This document shows, one piece after another, positions 1-8,597 of a stretch of 64,000 nucleotides of DNA. This stretch comes from Actinokineospora enzanensis DSM 44649 (GTDB lineage Bacteria; Actinomycetota; Actinomycetes; Mycobacteriales; Pseudonocardiaceae). Numbering within the stretch: the stretch's first letter is position 1; each line of letters opens with the position of its first letter. A program made the translations under genes and the position numbers. Under the pieces are notes generated by a model. It searched no databases. It worked only from the letters and a program-made list of their open reading frames with translations, and was not told the DNA's origin. Location: NCBI RefSeq assembly GCF_000374445.1, contig NZ_KB894430.1, positions 1-64,000 of the forward strand. The letters are read 5' to 3'.

Positions 1-90
1 CCCGAGGCCGAGCCGGAACCCGAGGCCGAGCCGGAACCCGAGGCCGAGCCGGAACCCGAGGCCGAGCCGGAACCCGAGGCCGAGCCGGAA
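1..90 (+). repeat. Five tandem copies of an 18-bp repeat
   Basis: Five perfect 18-bp units follow one another from the first base of the window. In the reading frame of the surrounding gene each unit encodes Pro-Glu-Ala-Glu-Pro-Glu, giving an acidic, extended Pro-Glu linker. The array probably continues to the left of the window. Such arrays are prone to change copy number by slippage. Confidence 0.95.
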
Positions 91-1281
91 CCCGACACGG
101 ACGAGCAAGCCGAGTTGGAGCTCGGGCTCGACGACGCCCCGAAGCCAGCGCAGGTACCACACGCGGACGCTGGCGAACTAGATCCGGTCAAGGAGTCGGC
201 AGCAGGTGTGGCTGTCGACCACGTCGCGCAACCGGTCGGGGCTGCGCCGGATGTCGACCCGATCGACCTGCTTGACGACGCGGTGGTTGAGGACGTCGAC
301 CAGCTCGAGGGTTGGGGCGGTGCGCGAGACAACCTCGACCAACTGGCCGACCTGTGGGCGGCCGAAGCCGACCTGGAGAGCGCACTCGGGCCTCCACAAG
401 CCGGTGGCGACGTCGCTGCCGCAGCGGAGGACGAGGTTCCCGCCGACGTCGCTCCCATCGTGGAGGCTGCTCAGGACGACGTCCTGCCGAGCAACGGGGA
501 ACTGTGGGCGGCACCCACCGCAGCAGAGCCGATCGACCCGGTCGCAGAGCAGTGGTCAGCCCTGGTCGCTCAGGCCGCTGAACTGGACTTCGTCGTGCAG
601 ACCCGCTACGCGGGCGCTTCCGGTGTCGATCTGCAAACGCGCACGATCCACATCGCGTTCGACCAGCCACCTCACACGCGGGTGGTCGACCTGGTGGGGA
701 AGCTCGTCGAGGTCGCGGTGCAGCGCACGCCAGTCGAGGCCATTCCGGCGGACCTGCTCCCCAGGCAACGCTCTGAGGAGGCGGCGCCGATCGCGCCGGA
801 GCCGGTGGCGAGCGAGTTCGATCTGCCGAGGGCGTCGACGAGGTCGGACGAGGGTTCCGAGTGGGTGCCGATGACGAACACCCCCCTCTACGAGCAGATG
901 CAGCGGGATCTCGGGCTGGCGGACCTGGTCGAACCGAACGGCCACGCCGCACCCGCAGACGGCGGAACAACGGAACGCGACACCCCGCTCTACGAGCAGT
1001 TGCGGCGGGATCTCGGGCTGGCGGATCTGCTGGAACCGAACGGCCAGGCGGCACCCGCCGATGGTGAAACACCGGAAGTGCGCACGTCAGCGCCGCCGGA
1101 AATGTCTGGTCAGCGGGATATACAAGATCGTGCGGGGGTCTCTGCGGAGGCTGCGGTCGAGACGCCGGCCCGCAAGGAACGCACCGGCCTGCCCGGTGCG
1201 CGCCCAGCGACCGCTGGGAGCGGGGTGGCCCGGCCGACCGGTGATCCGGTCGTGACGAGCCGCAGCAGGCACAACCGATGA
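1..1281 (+). CDS. C-terminal part of a large acidic, repeat-bearing protein (partial)
   Basis: The frame is open from base 1, so only the C-terminal 426 residues are seen. It opens with the PEAEPE linker, continues as an acidic Ala/Asp/Glu-rich stretch, then has a perhaps folded segment near residues 178-245 (around VVQTRYAGASGVDLQTRTI). Two adjacent 34-residue repeats starting TPLYEQ follow, and the end is basic. No catalytic motif is visible. The stop overlaps the region just before the next gene, and the downstream lipoprotein and cell-wall hydrolase suggest a transfer-apparatus operon. The function is unknown; the tail could belong to a large ATPase or structural transfer protein lying mostly outside the window. 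Confidence 0.7.
   Translation, partial: PEAEPEPEAEPEPEAEPEPEAEPEPEAEPEPDTDEQAELELGLDDAPKPAQVPHADAGELDPVKESAAGVAVDHVAQPVGAAPDVDPIDLLDDAVVEDVDQLEGWGGARDNLDQLADLWAAEADLESALGPPQAGGDVAAAAEDEVPADVAPIVEAAQDDVLPSNGELWAAPTAAEPIDPVAEQWSALVAQAAELDFVVQTRYAGASGVDLQTRTIHIAFDQPPHTRVVDLVGKLVEVAVQRTPVEAIPADLLPRQRSEEAAPIAPEPVASEFDLPRASTRSDEGSEWVPMTNTPLYEQMQRDLGLADLVEPNGHAAPADGGTTERDTPLYEQLRRDLGLADLLEPNGQAAPADGETPEVRTSAPPEMSGQRDIQDRAGVSAEAAVETPARKERTGLPGARPATAGSGVARPTGDPVVTSRSRHNR
880..1083 (+). repeat. Two in-frame 102-bp repeats (34 residues each)
   Basis: Bases 880-981 and 982-1083 encode two near-identical 34-residue units with the core TPLYEQ-x-x-RDLGLADL-x-EPNG-x-AAPADG. Differences are mostly single substitutions such as M/L, V/L and H/Q. 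The units read like a repeated short binding motif in a flexible tail. Confidence 0.85.
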
Positions 1282-1313
1282 GCATGTCGATGGAAACAAG
1301 GAGGAAAGACCAG

Positions 1314-1748
1314 ATGACGCAGTCGGAGGCGGGGGAGACCTCCCCGCGAGCCTCGCATGAGGCGTACGTCAAGAAGGTGGTCGCCGAACTGGTTGAGCGC
1401 GGCGTCGAGGTGACAGATCTGGAGATCATCTCCAGCGCGACGCGCCACGCGGCATTGCGGGTGGCCGAGGCCGAGCCGATGGGCACGCAGTGGGACTCCG
1501 CCGAGTGGATCCGGATGCGCTGGACCGAGCGGGACGGCTGGGCCTACCAGGTCCGCTATCACGGCGAGGACCAGCCGCGGGGCGCGGTCTACTTCGGCGT
1601 CTCGGCCGCGCCGACGCCGAGTGACGTGGCGGACTGGATGCGCATCTGCCTGGTCCACCCGGAGTTCACGCCCAGCCGCGAGGACGGCCCGTTCATCGAA
1701 CCGGACCTGGACTCGGTGTTGAAGACGTACGCGGCGACCGCCGGATAA
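1314..1748 (+). CDS. Small unknown protein, possibly DUF6292-like
   Basis: A 144-residue protein. The start at 1314 is chosen because AAGGAGG lies nine bases upstream; an ATG at 1278 overlaps the previous stop but has no such site. The N-terminal half is helical (HEAYVKKVVAELVERG), followed by a mixed alpha/beta region with a WTERDGWAYQVRY strand pair. This arrangement recalls actinobacterial DUF6292 proteins found on mobile elements, but the resemblance is by eye only. It sits between the large repeat protein and the lipoprotein, all in the same direction. Confidence 0.7.
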   Translation: MTQSEAGETSPRASHEAYVKKVVAELVERGVEVTDLEIISSATRHAALRVAEAEPMGTQWDSAEWIRMRWTERDGWAYQVRYHGEDQPRGAVYFGVSAAPTPSDVADWMRICLVHPEFTPSREDGPFIEPDLDSVLKTYAATAG

Positions 1749-1830
1749 CCGGATAACGAGCCGGTGCCGCAGCCGGGGGGCTCGGGCGCCGGATAACTGA
1801 TCACCACCATCTGATCGAGGGGGGACGATC

Positions 1831-2427
1831 GTGGGTGGCGCACGCCCAAAATCAGGGTCACCACATCACATTTTGTCGCTTTCGCGAGGTTCCAGCCTCG
1901 CGTTGATCGCGCTCGTCGCGTTGCTCGGCACCGCCTGCTCGCGCACGACGCCAGGCGGGCAGGGCACCGCATCGACGACGGCGCCCGGAGCCACGGGGAC
2001 GACCGGCGTCCAGCGCTCGACCGTCGTCGAGGTCTGCTCCCGGTTCACCGTCGCCGCGCTCAGTTCCGACACGACGACCGACCGCGGCCCGGCCGACGCA
2101 CGAAGCCGTGCGGCGCAGCAGTTCGGCACGCCCGAGCTGATCAACCAGCTCGGCGGTGAAGGCCGCGACCAGACCTGGCCGGTACTCGTCCAGCACAACG
2201 CCCGCGTGGTGGTCGACACCTCGGAGGTCCAGGACGACCCGCCGCCGGCGCGGGGCAACCAGGTGGGCGCGGCGGTGTCCGCGTCTCGGGTCGCCGTGGG
2301 CGCCGACGGCTGGCGGCAGGAGCTGCCCGGCACCATCGCCTACTGCTCGCTGGTCAACGAGGGCGCGGGCTGGCGGGTCGCCGCCGTCTCGTTCTCCGAC
2401 GCCACGTCGAGCGAAGCACCGCGATGA
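1831..2427 (+). CDS. Secreted lipoprotein, probably transfer-associated
   Basis: A 198-residue protein starting at GTG, with the purine-rich site GAGGGGGG upstream. Residues 20-36 form a hydrophobic signal (LALIALVALLGTAC) ending in a lipobox-like GTAC, so the mature protein should be lipidated at this Cys and face the outside. A Thr/Gly/Pro-rich linker follows, then a domain of about 140 residues with two further cysteines (VEVCSRF and IAYCSLV) that could pair. Its stop overlaps the start of the SLT/NlpC hydrolase by four bases, which implies translational coupling and a joint role at the cell wall. No family is recognised. Confidence 0.8.
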   Translation: MGGARPKSGSPHHILSLSRGSSLALIALVALLGTACSRTTPGGQGTASTTAPGATGTTGVQRSTVVEVCSRFTVAALSSDTTTDRGPADARSRAAQQFGTPELINQLGGEGRDQTWPVLVQHNARVVVDTSEVQDDPPPARGNQVGAAVSASRVAVGADGWRQELPGTIAYCSLVNEGAGWRVAAVSFSDATSSEAPR

Positions 2428-3491
2428 GCACCGGGAAGAAGGCCGGTCTCGTCCTCGCGTGTCTACCCGTCCTGCTGGTCATCGTCGTCCTGACGCTGGT
2501 CCTGGGCGGCGGCGGTGGCGGCGAGGCCGAGGCCCGGAGCTCGTTCAAGGGGCACGTGCTCGGCCAATTCGATCTCAACAAGGACGCGGTGCCCGGCTGG
2601 GCGGTCCAACCACTGCTCAACGCCGCGAAGACCTGCCCCGAGATCACCGCACCGATCCTCGCGGCGCAGATCGAGACCGAGTCGCACTGGAACCCCGACG
2701 CCTACAACGACGGCTCGAAAGCCACCGGGCTGTCGCAGTTCATCCCGTCCACGTGGGCGGCCTACGGGACAGACGGCGACGGAGACGGCAAGGCCGATCC
2801 ACGCAACCCGTTCGACGCGATCAAGTCCCAGGCCGTCTACATGTGCCACCTCGTCGACTTCGTGAAAAGCACCAAGGGGCTCAACGGGGAGATCGTCGAC
2901 TTGGCGTTGGCCAGCTACAACGCCGGACCGGGGAACGTGCAGAAATACGGCGGAATCCCGCCGTTTCCGGAGACAACGAACTACGTCACCAAAATCCGCA
3001 ATTTGGCAAATACCAAGTACGCCAACGTGACGAGCGTCCCGACGGCTTCGGGCCGTGCCGGGCCGATTATCCAAAAGGCCGCAGAACACGTGAACAAGAC
3101 GATGTACTCCTGGGGCGGCGGCACTCTCGACGGACCCAGCGGCGGCTCGTCTCCCGATGTCGGCGTGATCGGTTTCGATTGCAGCAGCCTCGTCCGCTAC
3201 TCCTACTACCAGGGAACGGGGCAAGCGATCACGTTGCCGCGCACGGCGGACGCACAGTACAACGCGACGAAGTCGCAGTCGATCGCGGTGGGCGATCTCC
3301 AGCCTGGCGATCTTCTGTTCTGGGGCAGGGGGACCATGCACCACGTCGCCCTCTATATCGGAAACGGACGCATGATCGAGGCTCCGGAGTCGGGCAAGAA
3401 AATCACCGAGACCAATATCCGGACGAACGGCGACTATGCGGGCGCGACCCGCGTGTTCGGCGGACCGCTTGATTCGGCAAAAAAGGCGTGA
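2424..3491 (+). CDS. Membrane-anchored SLT transglycosylase / NlpC-P60 peptidase
   Basis: A 355-residue bifunctional peptidoglycan hydrolase. Residues 8-28 form a transmembrane anchor. A lytic transglycosylase domain follows (about 60-200) with Glu86 in IETESHW, GLSQFIPSTW and ALASYNAGPG. The NlpC/P60 domain (about 215-350) has the catalytic Cys253 in GFDCSSLVRYS and the His pair in MHHVALYIG. This domain order is that of the conjugation hydrolases of Gram-positive elements (Tn916 Orf14 type), which open the wall for the type IV secretion channel. The neighbouring lipoprotein and downstream relaxase region agree with that role. Confidence 0.93.
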   Translation: MSTGKKAGLVLACLPVLLVIVVLTLVLGGGGGGEAEARSSFKGHVLGQFDLNKDAVPGWAVQPLLNAAKTCPEITAPILAAQIETESHWNPDAYNDGSKATGLSQFIPSTWAAYGTDGDGDGKADPRNPFDAIKSQAVYMCHLVDFVKSTKGLNGEIVDLALASYNAGPGNVQKYGGIPPFPETTNYVTKIRNLANTKYANVTSVPTASGRAGPIIQKAAEHVNKTMYSWGGGTLDGPSGGSSPDVGVIGFDCSSLVRYSYYQGTGQAITLPRTADAQYNATKSQSIAVGDLQPGDLLFWGRGTMHHVALYIGNGRMIEAPESGKKITETNIRTNGDYAGATRVFGGPLDSAKKA

Positions 3492-3538
3492 ACCCTTTCT
3501 TCGGTTCAACATCATACCCATACGAGGAGGAGTGAAAA

Positions 3539-4201
3539 ATGGCCAAATCAGGAACGCGGCGCCCACTGGTGACCTTTGCTGACATGGCGATGCCGGAGGA
3601 CCCGGCAGACCACCCAGGCGTCAACGACACGGATGAGGAGTACGCCCAGCGGATCGGCTGGATGCACGCGAGGCTGCTGGTCGACGAGATGATCACCGCG
3701 CACGTGACCGGCGCGGAGACGCCGTTCGACCTGGACAAGGCGGTCGCCGCGGTCGACCGGGCGGACACGCCGGACGCGGTGAACTACACGGCCGCCCTGT
3801 GTGAATCCCTGGGCAGGCAGTCGAGCGAGTTCCGCTCGGCCATCGAGATGTTCCGCAGTGGGCGTGACTGGCTGGAGATGGACCGCAAGGACTACCCGGC
3901 CTGGCTGGTCGACCACATGGCGCGCACGGACGGCGTGCTCGACGACGAGGCGATCTCCCTGGCTGATCGGATCCTCGGCCTGAGCCGTGCGATCGCTGAG
4001 CAGGCCGAGGTGACCTTGCCCCGGTGGCTCGCCGGTGAGGGCCGCTCGATACCCGGTGTCCAGCCTCGCTGGACACGCGCCCGGCCGGCCGACGGCGCAG
4101 CGACGTCGACGGTCGGCGGGCTGGGGCGGGCGGGAACAGCCGCCGCCCGGCACGCGTCGACGTCGGCACACCGGCCACGCAGCACCAGGTCCGCTGGCTG
4201 A
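3539..4201 (+). CDS. Unknown helical protein with basic tail
   Basis: A 220-residue protein with a strong site (ACGAGGAGGAG) before ATG 3539. Residues 30-165 are mostly helical and acidic, with no recognised motif. The last 50 residues are rich in Arg, Ser, Thr and Ala and are probably disordered. It follows the cell-wall hydrolase by 47 bases and likely belongs to the same transcript. Confidence 0.7.
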   Translation: MAKSGTRRPLVTFADMAMPEDPADHPGVNDTDEEYAQRIGWMHARLLVDEMITAHVTGAETPFDLDKAVAAVDRADTPDAVNYTAALCESLGRQSSEFRSAIEMFRSGRDWLEMDRKDYPAWLVDHMARTDGVLDDEAISLADRILGLSRAIAEQAEVTLPRWLAGEGRSIPGVQPRWTRARPADGAATSTVGGLGRAGTAAARHASTSAHRPRSTRSAG

Positions 4202-4280
4202 GGTGCTGGTCGTCCAGCCGAGCTGGACGACCAGCACCCTCTGCGGAACCTGCTGTACCCAAAGGAAAGGATCTCCGCCA

Positions 4281-4472
4281 ATGGGAGACACGACCACGAT
4301 CGCCGTCCCGGCAGACCCGCCGCGAGAACCGGGAGCCGTCTCGGTGCTGGCGTGCGGCGACTGGCTGGTGCCGGTACCGGCCGATTCCGAGCACGATGGC
4401 TGGATCTGCGTCCAGCCCGTCGGGCACCTGCCGACGCACGACCATCGGGCCGAGGACGACACGTCATGGTGA
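4281..4472 (+). CDS. Small unknown protein (63 aa)
   Basis: A 63-residue protein whose ATG follows AAAGGAAAGG by about ten bases. It is acidic and Pro/His-rich with two cysteines and ends shortly before paired hairpins. Nothing in it points to a function. It is the last gene of the rightward group. Confidence 0.5.
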   Translation: MGDTTTIAVPADPPREPGAVSVLACGDWLVPVPADSEHDGWICVQPVGHLPTHDHRAEDDTSW

Positions 4473-4505
4473 GCCCGGCCCGCAGGGTCACCTACAGCCG
4501 CCCCT

Positions 4506-4562
4506 CCGCCGCAGTGTCGGAGTGACGCTGCGGCGGGCAGCGCCTGGTCGAGGCCAGGCGCT
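4506..4562. terminator. Two adjacent hairpins between convergent genes
   Basis: Two nine-base-pair GC-rich hairpins (arms 4506-4514/4528-4536 and 4539-4547/4554-4562) lie between a rightward gene ending at 4472 and a leftward gene ending at 4565. There is no U tract, as is usual for actinobacterial terminators. They could work in both directions. Confidence 0.7.
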
Positions 4563-4564
4563 GC

Positions 4565-5815
4565 TCAGCGTGTCCTGGGTCGGGCCGCCGGGTCGGGCTG
4601 GGCGCCGCCCACGGTCGAGCGTTCCCCGGAGAGCATCCGGCTGATCGCCGACTCCTTCGGCTTTCGGTCGACCCCGACCAGCCGCTCCGCGTTCTGCTCG
4701 AGTTCCTCGCCGACGTCGTTCGCCGTGGCCACCGTCTCCGCTACTCCCAGGCGTCGATCGCCCACGGCCTTCTGGATCTCCTGCTGCGCCAGCCGCGCGT
4801 GCCGGGCCAATGCCGAGCGCGCCACAGTGGACACCGCGCGGCCGACGTCGCCGACCGGCTCGGTGCTCATGCTGCTCAGCTCCGCCGCGCCGAGCGCCAC
4901 CCGGTCCTCGGCCCGGTAGCCGTGGCGCGGATCTGCGGCGAGAACCTCGGCCTCCCACGCCACCAGGATCGGGTCGACGGGGCCCCGCTCAGCGACCGCC
5001 TGGATCGCCCGCCAGGTGTTCTCGTGTGCCTTGGACGCGGTGAAGTCCTCCGGCCGCAACCGTTGCAGTAGTCCGGACTCCTGCACCTGCGGATCGGCGA
5101 GCACCGCCTGGATCACTTGCCGCTCGGCGCGCTCGACGAGCCGGGGCGGTAGCGCGGCCGTCGGCACGACCACCGGCGCCTCAGCGGGGTTGGACTCGAT
5201 CCGGCTGGTGATGTCGCCGCGGGAGCGCCGGATCTGGACTGTCAGGTCGGACAGGTTTTCCATCATGGCCTCGCGGGTGCCCTGCAGGGCCGCGATGTCG
5301 CCCTCCGCCGCCGGTTCGGCCAGGGACGCCTGTTCCATGCGCACGCCCCATTGTTCGACCTGGCGGCGTACCGACATCTCCACGACCATCTGGCCGTACC
5401 GGTTGTACTGCGCGGGCCCGGCTCCCGCGCCGGCGATGTAGAGGTCGGGCATCAGCGTGCGGGTGACGCCGTAGGTCTCGGCGAACCGGTGGGACACCAG
5501 CGCGTCCTGGACGGCCAGCACGTTGCGCGTCATCGCCTGCTGCGTCGCCTCGTCCAGATCGGACAGTGCGGTGAACTCGGCGGCGATCGGCCGCAGCTCC
5601 CCGGCGGCGTGCAGGCCTTCGATGGTCGCGAAGACTCCTTGGTGCTGCGGGTCGACGAAGTCCTGCGCGGACAACCAGGTGCTCATCTCCGCGATGCGCT
5701 CCGGACGGCGCAGCAACGCGCCGAGAACCGCCCGCTCGGCCATCCACGTCGCCGTGCCCGTCGCGCTCTGCGTCCAAGCGGTGAGGTCCGGACCTGGGCG
5801 GTCCGGCGCGGTCAT
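4565..5815 (-). CDS. Protein with two DnaB-N-like segments, no helicase domain
   Basis: A 416-residue protein with two segments resembling the N-terminal domain of replicative DnaB helicases. The first is near residues 25-95 (ERAVLGALLRRPERI, LSAQDFVDPQHQGVF), the second near 225-300 (ERQVIQAVLADPQV, LRPEDFTASKAHENTWRAI). No Walker A or RecA-like motor domain is present. In DnaB this domain forms the ring collar and contacts primase, so the protein may interact with host DnaB or act as a scaffold; this is inference. Its ATG overlaps the preceding stop as ATGA. The 792-residue protein two genes upstream has the same arrangement. Confidence 0.75.
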   Translation of the reverse strand: MTAPDRPGPDLTAWTQSATGTATWMAERAVLGALLRRPERIAEMSTWLSAQDFVDPQHQGVFATIEGLHAAGELRPIAAEFTALSDLDEATQQAMTRNVLAVQDALVSHRFAETYGVTRTLMPDLYIAGAGAGPAQYNRYGQMVVEMSVRRQVEQWGVRMEQASLAEPAAEGDIAALQGTREAMMENLSDLTVQIRRSRGDITSRIESNPAEAPVVVPTAALPPRLVERAERQVIQAVLADPQVQESGLLQRLRPEDFTASKAHENTWRAIQAVAERGPVDPILVAWEAEVLAADPRHGYRAEDRVALGAAELSSMSTEPVGDVGRAVSTVARSALARHARLAQQEIQKAVGDRRLGVAETVATANDVGEELEQNAERLVGVDRKPKESAISRMLSGERSTVGGAQPDPAARPRTR

Positions 5816-6111
5816 GACGATCGCGCCGCGTCTGCCCTGGCGATCTCCGTGTCGGGGATGCGCATCGTGGCGTCCGCGTCGGCCCCGGCGATCTTCTCGT
5901 CGGCGATGCTCAGCGCCTGCTGGGCCGCGGTGAGCACCGCGGCCAGCGGATCGGGAGCGGGCTGGTAGCCCTCGGCGCCATCGAGCACGACGTACCAGAC
6001 GCCGTCCATGCGGGCGGCGGTCAACACCATACGGTCCGGACCCAGTTCGTGGGTCCACCGCTGAGCCCGGCCCGCGTCGATGTGCGCGGCCATTTCCTCA
6101 CGGCTGATCAT
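5812..6111 (-). CDS. Small unknown protein (99 aa)
   Basis: A small acidic protein. GGGGGG lies upstream of both an in-frame GTG (6114) and ATG (6111); either could start translation. The first half has a short alternating pattern (MVLTAARMDGVWYVVLDG) that looks like a beta hairpin, and the rest is helical and Ala-rich. It is coupled to the following DnaB-N-like gene by an ATGA overlap, so the two are probably made in fixed ratio. Confidence 0.65.
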   Translation of the reverse strand: MISREEMAAHIDAGRAQRWTHELGPDRMVLTAARMDGVWYVVLDGAEGYQPAPDPLAAVLTAAQQALSIADEKIAGADADATMRIPDTEIARADAARSS

Positions 6112-6143
6112 CACCGTGTCCCCCCATCGTTGGTCGTGCCTGT

Positions 6144-8522
6144 TCATCGGCTGCTGCTGTTTCGTGTGTGGGTCTGCTGGTGGGTGATCTCGCGATGCTG
6201 CTGGACAGCGGTTTTCGCGCGCTCGGCGAGCCCGCTGATGTTCTTCTTGACGTTGAACAGCGCCGACTCGACCGGCACTTCCGTGCCGGTGGACACTGCG
6301 GCGATCCCGTACTGGCTGTCCGTCTTCGCCCGCGCCAACGCCGAGGACACCAGCGTGCGCAGCGAGCGCGCGACCCGTTCCGGTTTGATCTCCGGCGGCT
6401 CCGCCATCTTCGTCAACGCGCGGTTGGTCAGCATCGGCTGGTGGGCGAAACTGCCCGCCCGGCTCTCCCGGTCCACCGCGACGTAGTTGACCGGCAGGCC
6501 GCGAGCCTGCAGATCCTTGATCGTCCGCCAGGTGTTGGCGTGCCGGCTGCTGGAGAAGTCCTCCGGGGCCAGGTTGAGGACCGCCTCCGGGATGTTCTCC
6601 ATCCGCCCGGCGTGCAGGGCGAGGTGGATGATGTGCCGCTCGGCACGATGTTGCAGCGGCGCGGTGATCGCGCGGAACCGCTCGGGCATCCGTATCCGGC
6701 CCGCCGCGGACTGGGAGACGGTTTCGTCGGCAACGCGCGGGACGGCGACGGCCACGGCATCCGGCCCGGTGTGCTTGACCGCCGCGACCAGCCGCTGGGC
6801 CATCGCGTCCACTTGCGACTCGATGAGCTCCAGGTTGCTCACCAGGGTCTGCGCGTTTCGTTCGCCGCGCTGGGGCCCGAGCATCTGGGCCGGCGCGACC
6901 AGCGGCGTCGCTCGCTTCATATTCATGCCCATGCCGCCCAGCTGGCGCCGGATCGAGTCCTCCAGCACCATGCGCCCGAGCCGCATCTGCGCGCCGGGGT
7001 CGTACACGCCGCGGTAGGGCACGCTCTCCGCCGGTGCCGCAGCGGTGATCTGGCCGATCAGGCGCGGGATGTCGAAGATCGTGTTCCTGCCGTACGGCGG
7101 CGGATCCGCGCGCAACGCGGTGAACAGCTTCAGGTAGTTCTCGTTCGCTGCCTCGAGTTGCCGCGCTTCGCTGGACATGTCGGCGACGTTGATGAGCGCG
7201 CCGTCGCGGTGCAGCCCGCGAATCGCCGTGTAGACCGCTCGCGTGTCCGGGGTGGAGAAGTCGCGGGCGCCCAGGAACTCCTCCAGGTCGGCCAGCGCCG
7301 CCGGCGTGTTCAGCAGACTGCCCAGCAGAGCGTGCTCAGGCATCAGCTCCGGGTTGTACCGGTAGGGCGTGGCCGTTTGCGGGTCAGCCTCCGCCGCGGC
7401 GTCCTCCTCGACCTCGCGTTGTTCCGGGTCCGTCTCTGCCTGTGGCTCGGGCGCAGCCTCGGCGCCGGACGGGGCGGGGGAGCCGTCCGGGGACGGTTGG
7501 CTCAACTCACGGAGGTCGATGGTTCCGAGTTGCACCAGCACGCGGGCCTGCGCGAACGCCTCCGGGTCACCAACGATCCGCTCGACGTCTGCGCCGATCG
7601 CGCGCAGTTGCGCCGACAAGGGCCGTCCCTGCTCGTAGCTGCCCAGGGCGCCCCGCTGGACATCGTCGTTGGGCAGCCGAGCGTCGAGCATGTCAGCGAT
7701 CTGCCCGACGCGGACGGCCACCTGCAACGGCGGCCGATCCAGGCCGGCCACCTGCTGGGCCAGCCTGTGCGCGGGGTACTCGAAGCCCGCCGCCATCAGC
7801 ACGCCGTCGACAACGGCCAGCCCGCCGAACACGTCGGCGGGAAGCTGGCTCGCTTCGGCGGACTGCAGCAGCTGTTGCACCGGGCGACGCAGGCCGCGAG
7901 GACTACGCAGGTGCTGGGCCTGCAGTTCCAGCGGGATGTCGGCGGCGGAGAGATTGGCCGGTGGCGGCTCGACCGCGGTGTTCATCGCCCGCAGCCGTTC
8001 GCCGAGCGCGTCGAACACCGCTACCGCGCCCGCGCGTTCCGGCGAGCCCGGATAGACCAGGTCGGGCACCGCGATTCCCTCGGCGGCAATACCGTCAGCC
8101 GCGGCGTCCAGGTGGACAGCGATCCGGGGCACCCCCGCATCGCGCAACATCCGGCCTGTCTCGTCGTCGACGCCGGCGCGGGCGCGACCTTCCGCCGCCA
8201 GCGCCCGCAGCGCGGTCGCCACCGGCTGCGTGTCGTCGCGGCTGAGCGCCTCTCGTACAAGCAGGGCGGCGTCCAGCTCCGCGCCGGTTGCCTGGATCTG
8301 GAACGCCCGCAGCAGGAGCTGCCGGGCCGAGTCGGCGCCCAGGACGGCGTCCGGTGCGTTTCCGGACGCGGACGGCTCGCTGGCGGACCGCTCGGCCGCA
8401 GGCGGACCGGGCGCCGTATCGCTGACCGGCGCGCTGGTCGCGGCGGCCAGTCGGTCGAACCCGTTGATGACCGGCTGGGCGGTCGGTTCTGTCGTGGTGA
8501 CGGCAGGATCGTCGTCGGCCAT
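6144..8522 (-). CDS. Large protein with two DnaB-N-like segments
   Basis: A 792-residue protein with GGGGGAAAGC before its ATG. The first 370 residues are Ala/Asp-rich helices without a known motif, followed by an acidic linker. Near residue 395 a DnaB-N-like segment begins (EHALLGSLLNTPAAL, LGARDFSTPDTRAVYTAI), and a second lies near 625-695 (AERHIIHLALHAGRM, LAPEDFSSSRHANTWRTI). The order and spacing match the 416-residue paralogue downstream. No ATPase motif is seen. Its place between the relaxase and the other paralogue suggests DNA processing during transfer or replication restart. Confidence 0.75.
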   Translation of the reverse strand: MADDDPAVTTTEPTAQPVINGFDRLAAATSAPVSDTAPGPPAAERSASEPSASGNAPDAVLGADSARQLLLRAFQIQATGAELDAALLVREALSRDDTQPVATALRALAAEGRARAGVDDETGRMLRDAGVPRIAVHLDAAADGIAAEGIAVPDLVYPGSPERAGAVAVFDALGERLRAMNTAVEPPPANLSAADIPLELQAQHLRSPRGLRRPVQQLLQSAEASQLPADVFGGLAVVDGVLMAAGFEYPAHRLAQQVAGLDRPPLQVAVRVGQIADMLDARLPNDDVQRGALGSYEQGRPLSAQLRAIGADVERIVGDPEAFAQARVLVQLGTIDLRELSQPSPDGSPAPSGAEAAPEPQAETDPEQREVEEDAAAEADPQTATPYRYNPELMPEHALLGSLLNTPAALADLEEFLGARDFSTPDTRAVYTAIRGLHRDGALINVADMSSEARQLEAANENYLKLFTALRADPPPYGRNTIFDIPRLIGQITAAAPAESVPYRGVYDPGAQMRLGRMVLEDSIRRQLGGMGMNMKRATPLVAPAQMLGPQRGERNAQTLVSNLELIESQVDAMAQRLVAAVKHTGPDAVAVAVPRVADETVSQSAAGRIRMPERFRAITAPLQHRAERHIIHLALHAGRMENIPEAVLNLAPEDFSSSRHANTWRTIKDLQARGLPVNYVAVDRESRAGSFAHQPMLTNRALTKMAEPPEIKPERVARSLRTLVSSALARAKTDSQYGIAAVSTGTEVPVESALFNVKKNISGLAERAKTAVQQHREITHQQTHTRNSSSR

Positions 8523-8597
8523 GCTTTCCCCCTGGTTGAAGTCGAGTGATGGACGGCCGCGCTCGCCCGCCCCCTGCGGACCGCGCGGCGGTGGTGA

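Noticed and set aside
188-1486. Long open frame on the minus strand opposite the repeat-bearing protein
   Set aside because: It is rich in Arg, Pro and Ser, lacks a ribosome binding site and is the usual antisense shadow in GC-rich DNA; the plus-strand frame has structured repeats and coupling to the next gene.
6168-8549. 793-codon open frame on the plus strand opposite the DnaB-N-like gene
   Set aside because: It has no domain resemblance and atypical composition, while the minus-strand frame has a ribosome binding site and two recognisable segments. The length is explained by high GC.
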